A stretch of 64,000 nt of DNA, taken from positions 1,635,001-1,699,000 of the forward strand of contig JAQPZY010001405.1 of NCBI GenBank assembly GCA_029931535.1, read 5' to 3'. The translations under genes and the position numbers were made by a program. Position 1 is the first letter of the stretch. Every line of letters begins with the position of its first letter. Source of the stretch: Margaritifera margaritifera (Eukaryota > Mollusca > Bivalvia > Unionida > Margaritiferidae). The notes beneath the pieces were generated by a model. The model did not search any database. It was not told the origin of the DNA and saw only the letters and a list, made by a program, of their open reading frames with translations. Shown here in pieces: positions 22,901 through 34,042 of the stretch.

Positions 22901-25052
22901 ACATTAATACTGTATTTTTGTCCTACTGCCGGTTGAATCACATGTTTGGAATTAAGTGAATCATTTAACCTCTCTGTTCAAACAGTCGGTCATGTAGTCT
23001 TTTCACCAAGTTGGAAGTATGTCTGGAAGTAACGGAACGTTTGTTTCATAGAGCTTCCTAAAACTTCTCAGAATACCCATGGGAAATGTATTCTCTTAAG
23101 ATGAGACGATTTCTACACATATAAATGACCATAATAAACTGATATAAAAGAACGTTTCTGCATTATATTACTATTAGCATTCTCAATAGTGAGGCAAGCT
23201 GCATGTTTCAAGTAAAGCCAGCATTTTCAGTTTTTACTGTTCATGAAGCATAAACCTTTGGGAGCTCATGTGCTGTATTCCTAATTCTCAAGTTCCAAAA
23301 CTTTGGCCTTGTAAATAACCCAACAAGAGATGTGTGTTACATAATTTTGTATGACCTAATTACATTCTGGTCCTTGAATAATCAATGAACAACAGATTTG
23401 TTAATCTGTTCAATCCAAAATTTCTTTGTTAAGATTATGCTTTCAGACCTGAGTGGTGGGGTTTTTTTAATTGTCCCATTATGTAATATGGAAAAATGTA
23501 GCTATCGCCATGTCTATTCATCTATTTGTAAATATTTTCATATCTGGATTATAATTCAGGATAATTAAACCAAACTTAGTACACATGTCAAGCAAGTTGC
23601 ACAGTGGCACCTTTTGATGCTTATAATTTTCAGCATGCAATATATATTTTTTATGTTGCCATGGTAATGAAGCATATTATAAGTAGTGTATACATTGATA
23701 GTACTAGGCCATTGGTTACTAGCAAAAGTAGTATGAAATTGAGATTTCTGGACCATTGGTTACTTTCAGTAGGAGGCTTTACATAAGTGGGTGACCAGGG
23801 GGATATGTCATCTCTAGATAACCCTTGTTTTGATTTAGCTTTTAGACGTAAAAGGTGGTTTGTTTTGTTTCAATTTTTTACCCTCTCAGGTGGTTTTATA
23901 TGAATTATTATCTTGTTTTTTGCAAAGGTAGTTTTCATTAAAAAAATAGTCATTTTTCAGATTTTTTTAATATATCCTGGTTCTTTTATGAATCTGCTCT
24001 TTCTTGATATGAGTATAAATCTGAAATATACCCCCAAAAAATGTCATGATTCTATTTATAGTCCAGTGACCTGAATGTTATTACCAGTGGATTCTTGTCA
24101 TCACTTATGATACATACTAAACTAGTACAATGAAGCCAGTCCTGATAGGCCACACAATCTGCCAACAAAAGGGGGTGGGAATCATCAACTCTTTAATTGC
24201 CAGTGCTGCTGTAGGGACCCACTGCTCTGCCTAGCAGCTGTGGTCACTTATGATGAAAAGTGCCAAATGTTAACTTTTCATCTGATGACTTGGGAAGATG
24301 GAACAATGTATTTCTTATTTTCCTTATAATTTACTGATTTTATATACTAAAACCATGCATGCATATATATATATAAAAGCTGTAACTACCTTCTCTCTGT
24401 GTGATTTTTATATATCCTTCTGACTTCTATACAAATTTTAAGAAAAGTCATTTCATATTTAATTGAACATAAACACACTGCAACTAAAATTTGTCTGTCA
24501 TTCTTTTTTTCCGAAGTTATAACTCAAATTTATACATATAAATACATGGACAGCTTTTCAAAAATGTAATCTAGTCATAATTTGTGGAATATTGGGTTCT
24601 GGAAAGTGTTATGCAGATGAGTGTGGTGGCTTATTATTTTATGTGCACACATTATGCAATACTGAATTTATTTAAAAAGATAATCAGCTACTATAAAATA
24701 TGGACATAGATACGATGGGTCTGTTATTGAGGTCGTGACTGAAATAAATTCAGAAACTGCTGCCCAAAACAAGCAGGACATGTGAGTTATTCTTGGCATA
24801 CTGTAAAATTGGAATGCTTGCAGGTATCTGATAAGTTGTTGCATTTTATGAATCATCAAGATTGTGGTCATGGTTAGGAATTAAGAATCAAAGCAAAAAA
24901 CATCCGACCTCGAGTCACTGTTAATGAATAGAGACCTCGAGTCACTGTTAATGAATAGATTCTGTGTCACAAATTATACATCCTGCATGACAGTTGACAC
25001 ATTTCACTATTACCACAGATTTGATTTTCAAACAACTGTACCTGTATTCATG

Positions 25053-25465
25053 TACCGTATTTGCCGTCCTATAAGTCGATGCGGAGTATAAGTCGAATTC
25101 GCAAATTTCGTCAATTTTCAATCCTTCATCCATATATAAGTCGATGCGGAGTATAAGACGAAGCCAGATCAACACCTTGGCTTCGTCACTTTCGCTAGTA
25201 ACTTCCGGTTTCATGAATATTAATGGTATCACTATGCTATTCCAGATTAATTGGGAAAATGATTAAGATGGTCTGTACATGTATTATTTATAGGTATTAT
25301 TTATTGGTACATTGTATGCAACAATTTTCACGTACGAAAAATTACATTAACATACTGTAAAGCAATTTCAATGACATAATCCATATATAAGTCGATTCGG
25401 AGTATAAGATGAAGCCCAGACTTCCACGTAAAAAAGTATCGACTTATAGGCCGGCAAATACGGTA
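25053..25465 (+). mobile_element. TIR element, non-autonomous
   Basis: The left end reads taccgtatttgccgtcctat and the right end is its near-perfect complement (ataggccggcaaatacggta). The phrase 'ataagtcgatgcggagtata' occurs twice inside, and a diverged third copy (ataagtcgattcggagtata) lies near the right end. It has TA borders and no transposase frame. The terminal hexamer resembles that of the palindromic-module MITEs (TACCGTAT), which may point to a shared transposase. Confidence 0.75.
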
Positions 25466-25682
25466 TCTGCAGTTTTGACTGTTTGGGGTGTATGTACCTC
25501 CCAACTACAAGATTATGTGTAAATGCTGTGAATGAAAAGGAAAGCTGATGAAAATTTTAAAAATGTCGAAACTGAAGAATTGTGAATAGCAAAAGGCACA
25601 GCTGCATCGATAGTCTAATATGTGTACCAAATTTCGTAGAGATATCTTAAATTGTTTTGGAGTTTTGCCCTGCTATTGAAGT

Positions 25683-25912
25683 TTGTTTTGTGGGTTTAAC
25701 ACTGCAGCACATGATAGGCTATATATGGCTGCCAGTATATCTGGTGGAGGAAGAACCCGGGAAGAACCACCGACCCACGGGGAGCTACTGGCAAGCTTTC
25801 TCACATTCCCACATGGGCTGAGCCAGCGACTCCAACCCACGCAGACATAGGTGAGATGTCAGTGATCTGTAAAGGTGAGCACCTTAGACCACTCGGCCAC
25901 CTGGGTCCCCTG
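25683..25912 (-). mobile_element. tRNA-derived SINE, family A
   Basis: Minus-strand copy with the head 'ggtggccgagtggtctaagg', a spacer containing 'cagatcactgacatctcacc', a B box near gggttggagtcgc, and the tail region 'tgctgcagtgttaaaccc'. It is closer to the family consensus than the copy at 1796-2043. Confidence 0.85.
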
Positions 25913-26785
25913 CCCTGCAATTGAAAGTGTGAATGATAGATGAAGAGACAAATTGAAATCAGATGTTAAAACTGAATAAGTGGTTATGACAAAAGGTTTT
26001 GTACTCTAGGAACAAAAGTGGGACAGAAGGACAAAATCCATTTCTGTATTCCCCACCCTCTTTGGGGGGATAATTATAATACTATCAGCAGAAATATTCT
26101 TTCTACAAGAAGATCCTTATGAAATCTGGTCAACAAAAACATAGTGATAAAATGTTAGCATTTTGTATTATTATTTTTTTCCTTTTTCCACCAGAATACA
26201 AAAATAGAGGTTTCGCTGTTCTTGAAATTTCATAGTAACTTTCCCACAATTTTTAAAAAAAAAGTTATTTCGGTTTAGCTACCTGTTTTATGGGTCAAAT
26301 TGAAACTGTGACAAGCCTATCTAAAACCTTTTCATTATATTTCCAGTGGATATACCAATTTTTTTCAACATTTTGATGTTTGTTTCCACAGAATGTCACA
26401 TGAGTTCTGATAATACCATGAAATAATTCAATGATTTTGTGAATAAAATATTTTGATAAAGTTGTGATCCATCCAGATTATAATACAAAGGTTATGGTTT
26501 GTGTCATGTACATAGGTGAGGTTATTGTTGAAGTATATCGGCCAACATTCATGTGCAAGTTTATTGTAGATTTTAGCACAGTAACTTGCTTATAATACTT
26601 GTATTTTGCAAAATTAGCACATTGAGACATTCCTTTTATATATATATATATATACACACACATGTACATACATACACACACAAACACATACAAATTTCAG
26701 CTCTCAAGAAATGTTCTGATATATGGTCTAGATATCAAGATATTACATGTAATAGGCTTGTTTGTGGATATTCATACTAACTTGT

Positions 26786-26850
26786 GGATGTAGAAAGACC
26801 TGATGTGCCCTCCAGCATGTCGTAATAGGTTACTAATGGAGGGAACCTTT
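26786..26850 (+). repeat. SINE core fragment
   Basis: The sequence 'tgccctccagcatgtcgtaa', then 'taggttactaatggagg', matches the leading module of the SINE at 22318. The rest of that SINE is absent. Confidence 0.55.
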
Positions 26851-28194
26851 TTGCCTTGGGATTTGTCCCATGATCTTCCAGCCGAGAAGACCTTGGCCCT
26901 TTAATAATTGTATGGGGGGTTTTTTTGGTCCTTTGGGGGTACCTAAATTTGCTCTGCTTGCACAGTTTTGAAGACTTATAATTGGTCTACTGAAATATTA
27001 TTAAGTCACTAAAGAACATTAGATAAATTAAATTCCCACATATCAGAAATGCAAAGGCAGTAAGTTTATTGTGATGTATATATGGTTTGCATTCTTCGAG
27101 GCCTGTTGAGGAATGCAGATAAAAAAGGAAATGCACATTCTTGAACTGTCTCCAGATATCTAGTAATGCATTGGCAACTGCACAGGTCTCTACTGCATTT
27201 TCCACAGCCAGTCTATAGCATTTAACTGCCGCATCAAGTATCTGAAAAGTCCGACTTGCCTTCAGCTGTGGTCTGAGAGGATGCAAAATGGACAAATAGG
27301 ACAATTGCAAGGCTTCAAAATTAGCATGTGGAAGTTGCAATTTGCCACCCAAAATATTCAATTTGCGATCTGCACTGAAAATTGGCATCAGAAAATAGCC
27401 ACTAAGAAGTTGGTGTAGTTTGGTGCAAGACCATTTTGGAATGTATGGCGGCTTACAGAAGATAGAGAGGAAAAACACAACGTTTTTAATGCTTGAGGCA
27501 AAAATCTTTTTACCTTGATATTGACTAGAAGGATGGTCAGAATATGGCTTGCATTTTGTGAGTTTGCTACTGGGTAAGTAATTTTGGTTTTCATTTTAGC
27601 TCTTAATGGCATATACTTAATACCTGGGGAAAACAAAAACAATTTGAACCCACTACTGCAACAAAAAAAATTAATTTTGAATCCTTGAAACTGTCGAGAC
27701 TTTCAGAACAAATTAAACTAGGTCACAAATTAGGATGTATAGTAATATTCATTTAAGTGTGCATATATATATATATATATATATAAAGGAGCATAATTTA
27801 CTTGATTATTTGAAAATGGGTATGGGTTCTTGTAAAAAAAAAAAACTAAAAACTAAAAATATTGGTGCAGTACACAGACACTCACCTCGCATTAGATCTG
27901 TTCTAGGACACTTGGTTGCAGAATTCACACTAATTTCTATTTTAAAAAAAAACAGTGCCAAAAAATCAGTTGAATGGGTAAAAATTGCATGTACATTTAA
28001 AGTCCTACCTTTCTTTACTTAATTAAATCTACCATATATTTGAAAATGGAGTGGGGGGGGGGGTATGCTAGCCAAGGATTGTCAATCCTCTTTGTTCCAC
28101 ATCGACCCCTGGCATATATAGCTTGTTGAAACAGTGTTTTGAACAAGTGCCCTCCTGTGGATGATAGATTTAGTGCCCTGTAGCAAGCAAAATC

Positions 28195-28500
28195 AATTGA
28201 CCAATGAGAGAGCTCATTATGTGGCCTGTTCAGTATTCGATATGGCCGCTTTACTGATGTCCACATACCTGGACTCTAAAGAAAGGCTTGCATGTGAAAG
28301 GTTAATAGGAGAAACTTGCATATGTGCTGCTATGATTATTCAAAACTATTTTCCTAGGTGAACGTACCAGGCAGTGATTGGATCATTTTTTGTTTTAAGT
28401 TGCTTCCACTCAAATAGTAGAGCGGTAGACATTGTTTCGCCTAGTATATATACCGTGTGGAATGAAGTGGTTCAGCAACTCTCGGCTAGTGAAGATGGAA
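28195..28500 (+). promoter_or_regulatory. Promoter-like block (speculative)
   Basis: The stretch holds ccaatgag (28199), its inverted form gattgg (about 28376), and a TATA-like 'tagtatataccg' class motif near 28445, with a cagcaactctcgg segment about 20-30 bp further on. It is less AT-rich than its surroundings. No transcript start can be proven; it may instead be part of an unrecognised repeat. Confidence 0.15.
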
Positions 28501-28565
28501 TAGATCCTGGCTCTGCAGAACTTAACAGATAAGTGACCAGTCATGTTTTGCTATATATTAGTGTT

Positions 28566-28822
28566 GTGATGATTTATGGGGTTTAACGCCATTTTTAGCA
28601 CATTATTGCCCATACATGGCAGCCAGTGTATTTAGTGGAGGAAGAGCCCAGGAAGAACCACCGACCCATGGGAAGCTACTGGCAAGTTTTCTCACATACC
28701 CACATTATTAGATTCTCACATACCCACATTATTAGAGTCAATCTCTAACCTATGCAGACAGAAGTGAGATGTGAGTGGTCTGTAAAGGCAAGCACCTCAG
28801 ATCACTCGGCCACCTGGGGCCC
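28566..28822 (-). mobile_element. tRNA-derived SINE, family A
   Basis: Minus-strand copy. The head reads 'ggtggccgagtgatctgagg', the body carries 'agcttcccatgggtcggtgg', and the tail is 'ggcgttaaaccccataaatc'. A 25-bp duplication ('acatacccacattattagat' class) lies inside at about 28695-28738. Confidence 0.85.
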
Positions 28823-28986
28823 ATCGTAGTGTCAGTTGTCTGTTGTTTCCATCAAAAATAAGTTATAGTTAGTAACTGTTGTTGAAATTGGACAGTTAAG
28901 ATAAGGGGGGAAGAAACTAAATAAAACTGGTTCAAAGAAGTAATTTGACATCTTATTTTTCAGGAGAAAAAAAATGTAAAAACAAC

Positions 28987-29123
28987 TACCATATATACTC
29001 GTGTATAAGCTGAGTCCAAATGCAAACAACATAGACCCTGATCTGCCGTCACATTAAGCGCCGGCAGATCTGGGTCTATGCAGTTTGCAGTTGGTATTGG
29101 TTTATATGCGAGTATATACAGTA
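28987..29123 (-). mobile_element. Palindromic-module MITE, copy 4 (single hybrid module, reverse)
   Basis: The ends are taccatatatactcgtgtat and 'atgcgagtatatacagta'. The left arm is B type (catagaccctgatctgcc) and the right arm is A type (ggcagatctgggtctatg). Read on the minus strand this is the same A/B hybrid as copy 3. Confidence 0.85.
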
Positions 29124-30761
29124 GGTTTAGTTATAGGGTATTTTATTGAAGGCAAGACAAGAAAAAAAATTCTGGAGCTAATTTAGAGAATAAAATTCTT
29201 CAATAAATGGTTGACTTTATTGGCAATGGTTGAAATTTAAGCTTTTTCACTGAATTGTACCTACTCTGACTCCACATATTTGGTGTCGTTTCTGGTTTCA
29301 TCAGGTCGCTGTTTGAATAATTAATATTATATATGGTTTGGTATAAAACCAAGCTGTCTAGTTATTAATGTACCAAACCATACACAACAATACAGATGCA
29401 AATAGCAACCTGACAAAAACAGGAAGTGATACCAAACAACTGGAGTCGGAGTAGATACAATACAGTGTACATGTATATACTGTATTTAAGAACTTGGTTG
29501 GGTTAAACTTTTTTTTTTTACCTGTATATCTCTATATAGTTTAATTGATGTAACAAAGCATATTCAAAGGCACATATCTGTTGTTGTTTTGGGTTTGTTT
29601 TTTTTAGGTTTTTATTTATGACTATTTCTTTCCAGTCCTTTTGTTCATGTTATGATGAGGCTAAACACAATTGGCTTAAATGGTATGTAATCTTGTACAC
29701 CCCCACCCTGTCACCTGTCTACCAGGCTTTATCTTTAGTTGAAATTGCCTATAGTGGCTTTATTTACTTGTCAGTATCATCAGATACAGACTCTAAAATG
29801 GCAATTTTGACAAATCTGCATTTCATTTTTCTTCTGTTTGCATTACCTTCAAGTTTGCATTTTATGTCATCTTGGTTTTCGTTTATGATCTCAGAAATGC
29901 ATTCAGATTGTGTGTTAATCACTTCCATCCATTGTTTCCTTTCATTTTCGCTCATGTGGAAATAGAAATGTATTTAATTTACTAAAGTCATGTTTTTCAA
30001 TTGGGAGTATTAATCAGAGAACTATAGTTTTTATATCTTGTCTTATTAAATGTTATTTAATGAAATAGCAAATGCATAAAATGCAAAAGACAGCATGGAA
30101 TTTACAAGTAATAAATTTAAATATAAAAACCACATCTGCAACAAGTTAATAAAATATTGTTTAAAGTATCTGTCAGCAAATTCTATTCATTTCATTTAGT
30201 TCAAAATAAAGATTGTATAGATACAACCACTGATGAAGTCATCACATCAGTGGCAGTTCTTTGTGTCTGATTCAACAAGAACAATGTCATGCTTGTAAGG
30301 GGGTGAAAAACAGTCAGTGTGAAGAATCTGATGGATTATCATGTTAAAGGGATTTTGAACATGGAAATTTAGCTGCAGGTTAAAAATAATCAATTTTCAA
30401 AACCATTCATGAAACGCATTAGCATTTCATTCTTTTCTTAAAAAAGCATTAATCATTTTCTTTGCATTCTGTTTGCATTCCATTTTCATTTATGTGTAAA
30501 ATTTCCTGTTTAAGGGTCTATAAACCTTATGAAAACATATTTCAATGCCTGGTAATATTCAAAGCATTTTTTGGATTCTCCTGCTTTTTTTTTTTTTTTT
30601 TTTTTTTGGTCATTCTTTTTTCATTTCTGCAAAGGAGATAGAGTGAAATCTGCTTGAAAGCTCATTCAAGAGACCATACAATTTTGTCTTTTGTGGACAG
30701 GTGTATATGGAGATCAGATGTAAGCAAATTAAGAAAAGTGGTTCTGCAATTTTGTTCCTTA

Positions 30762-30880
30762 CAAGCAGGTTTTCATTATATTGAGGTGTCTGTTAAGGCA
30801 GGTTTTGTTTATATTAAGGTATCACTTAAGGCAGGTTTTGTTTATATTGTGGTGTCACTTATGGCAGGTATTTTTAAAAT
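30762..30880 (+). repeat. Short tandem repeat, about 33-bp unit, three copies
   Basis: Copies begin 'gcaggttttgtttatatt' and contain 'gtgtcactta' or 'gtatcactta'. No further structure. Confidence 0.7.
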
Positions 30881-31893
30881 AAAAATGAAGCAAATACACA
30901 TGCCAGCTCAACAAGAACACCGCTTTTTTTAAATGTCCTAAAATTTGTCAGCAGGGAAATTTGTTCTCATAAAGCGTTGGGGGTGGGGTGGGGGTGGCAT
31001 ATTAAAAACTTTATAGTGGGACTCCAATTACAAAAAAAAAGGAGAACTTGCTTCAAAATCATCTACCTTTTCTACCTTTATGTATATAATTCAGTTTTAG
31101 AAAAGTTGCTAACTTTTCAGTAATACACAATAAAGAAATAATATCTCCTGTAAATCATTAGCATTTTGCATGAGATTTTAATCTCGACATAAATTTACCA
31201 GGTGTTTAAAGCCATGCTGCAATTGAAAAGAAAACACCCATGATAGTGTAGGCACTGTTATTTCAGATCTTATCTATGGAAATTCTTATCTTGAATAAGA
31301 TCATCTTAAAATAATGTCACAATAAATTAGTATCAACCAAAAAAATACAAATAAAAATTATTGCAGTAATTTAAAGGAATTCAATATAAGTGTTCATTAT
31401 TGTGGTGATGTAATAAGCAAGTAATAAGTTCAAAATAAATGATGAAATAATAGGCAAGGCCCTACACAAGTGAGAAGGACCCCATAAATTCAACCAAGGA
31501 AGCCCTAAGGACCTGTGAAAATGGAGAAAATTCTGATCTAATAAAGTGTTAGGATACCTGGAACTATATCCTTCTACACATGTCGGTGACAACACCAGCT
31601 ACAGCTTTGTTACATGGCAAGATTCAAAGTTTTTATGTAACAACTGCAGTTAACTGATGGAAAAACACAATCAAGTGCAATAATTTTTTTTTTTTAAATG
31701 AAAATTTTATCAAGGTTACTTTTTGAGTATTGATGAGGTTATGAGCAAAGTTGATGACTTGAAAGAACCATGTATCTGTAACTGGTTGAATACAGACTTG
31801 TGTCCTTTCATGATTAACAATAGTTAACCAATTTGTTACGTTGATTAATTGAGAGGTGTTTAATGACATATCAACACATAACCTGGCCTGGTT

Positions 31894-31970
31894 TTGGTTG
31901 GATTCAGACCCACACACTTTTGGTTGCAAGTCGAGAACGCAAACCACTGCGCCACCATGACATCTCAACC
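31894..31970 (-). mobile_element. tRNA-like SINE head, third type
   Basis: On the minus strand it reads 'ggtggcgcagtggtttgcg' (A-box region), then 'gtgggtctgaatcc' (B box). The wording differs from families A and B. The body is not resolved, so this is probably a truncated SINE. Confidence 0.5.
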
Positions 31971-33027
31971 AATTCATTTAATGGCATTGTCAACTATTTG
32001 ATGCATTGATTGTAAAGAGCATTTTCAGTAATTGCTTTAGTTAGCCTATCATTCAAATCTGCGAACTATCTGTTGTCCTCAATATTCAATACTGTAAATA
32101 TATTGTGCATCATTATATCACTATGGAGGGGGGGGGGGTAATTCTGTACATAAAGCAGAAAAATAATGCAACCTTGTATCAAAGTTATCACTTAATTCAG
32201 TTTCCTCACTAAATTTTTTTCAATTTTACATTTGTGAACATTTGTTTTAATTTATAGATAACATAATAATAGTCAAGGTTACTTCCACACAGCCATTATG
32301 CATTATCATTCAGATCAATGTTTCGCTGCAGGTCCGTCTGCCAGCAAGCTGCATAGTTTCAGCTTATTTGAATAAAGCTTAGACATGGCCATACCTACAT
32401 ACTTGTTTCAAGTAGCGTGCACTGTATGATCTTGGCATTTGAATTCTTCAGTCTGCACCTATGTCAATATATGTCTTAACACACTGGTGCCAATAATTGT
32501 GAATCCTGTGTAGAATAATTGATACGAAAAACAAGGGCATCAGAAAGTTGTAAAAATACTGTCTGGTTTGGGATGGATCAATGGATAAGGCTATACAATT
32601 TGAATAATGATGTGACATTTGTCAGTGTTACAAGCGTTAAATGACATGGATTGGCAGATTATCCCACCTACCTTGAGAATATTTGGTCCACTACACAGCG
32701 TTAGTTGTCACTTGCTAGCAGAGAGACCTTGACTAATCGTAAATCCCCCGGCTCATTTTGCCTGTCTGCTTTACCTAATTATGAATGCCAAATTTTGCTG
32801 CAACCAAGAGAGACCTGTAGTTCTGCACTCATTTGGTATTCAGCTTGAGCCCAGACTGTGTCTCCCTTTTGCAGTTTCATAACTTAAAGACTGTTGCAGA
32901 GGCTGAGTAGTAGTCTGAGTTCTACTTCCCATGTTGGAAAGACTGTCTACTTTTAATGTCGCAGTTCTTTAGACTGTTCCATCAATGTTAAGATGAAAAT
33001 GACTGAAATTGCTTTTTTTGTAATTAG

Positions 33028-33091
33028 CCTTGAACACAATGGATATTGTTTACAGCCTGTTGGATTCAATTTTACTGACACCTAAACCCAG
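33028..33091 (+). CDS. Host gene exon 4 (coding exon downstream of let-7)
   Basis: This 64-bp exon follows acceptor 'attgctttttttgtaattag' and ends CCCAG before a consensus donor gtgagt. In the phase left by exon 3 it opens with Ala (G plus CC), reads LNTMDIVYSLLDS then ILLTPKP, and leaves two bases (AG). The hydrophobic pattern (IVYSLL, ILL) continues the helical look of the earlier exons. This exon is the strongest argument that mir-100 and let-7 are intronic in a protein-coding gene. Family unknown. Confidence 0.7.
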
Positions 33092-34042
33092 GTGAGTTTT
33101 TATAGCAGACGACATCATTGATCATTTTTAGAATACTGTAGATCAGAAATATTGCAGAAAATTAAAAAAATTAAATTAAACAAAACTTCTGCAGATTGTT
33201 GACAAAATTGTTTGATTTTTGTCACTGATTGTCAATATGGATCTTGTCTAACTTTATCCTTTTTAATGTGTTTAATTTGTTTTGCGAAATTCACAAAATA
33301 TTTTATATGAATGAAAATTGTGTGATATACAGTAATATATGTTCTTTGTAAAGTTCATTGCTAACACTTTGAACAAATAATTTGTACATTTTAAGATGCA
33401 ACTGTAGAAAAGGTATACATACATTCAACTTGCAAGGAAAATAAAAAATATAAATATTCTTGTAGGTTGGCATTGTTTCAAAGCCATTTTTTTAAAAAAT
33501 TCATCCAGACACTATGTCATTATATAGGTATGCTGCATTGTTCAGATACCACTAGTATATATGTATAGAGTTTAACAGCTCATAAGGATAATCCTGACAG
33601 TATAGTGTCAGGTAAGTTTAGGTACTAAAAGAAGGCATACAAAACAAAGATAAAGCACAACAGGGTATAATCCTTAAAATACAAAGTCAGATTTTTTTAT
33701 ATAAACCACACTCTTAACAAGTCTAAGACCTTCTCAGCTGGAACATTATTACAGAATGCATTCCAGGGCAAAAAGGTTGATTCCATTAGTTGCCTCTTGT
33801 GACATGCAAGAAAGTAAATCTGGCCTAATCTACGTTCCTGAGCCCATCAGTTTGAGATTGAGGGGGAAAAAGAAGACTCGGATCATAAATCTTGCTCAGA
33901 ACCAAATACCATCTTTTATAAAATAAAATTCCTAGTTTGAAGAATAAAATTAATCTTTCCTTTCACAATGATGTGATTTTTAATATTTGTATCGTCTCGT
34001 AATACTTTTGGCAATTTTTTTCTTCAGGTTTCATTTATTTAT

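Larger units (their letters stand above)
17198..33027 (+). other. Intron 3 of the host gene, containing mir-100 and let-7
   Basis: About 15.8 kb. It begins with two pogo-like MITEs (17457-17698 and 17882-18069), then mir-100 (18286-18356) and let-7 (20748-20833). Further on are a family B SINE (22318-22575), a LINE tail (22742-22900), a TIR element (25053-25465), family A SINEs (25683-25912 and 28566-28822), a palindromic MITE (28987-29123), a short 3-copy repeat (30762-30880) and a tRNA-like SINE head (31894-31970). Two minus-strand open frames (26987-27478 and 29764-29955) are unexplained. Apart from these I see nothing specific at about 18.7-20.4, 21-22.3 or 23-25 kb. Confidence 0.55.
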
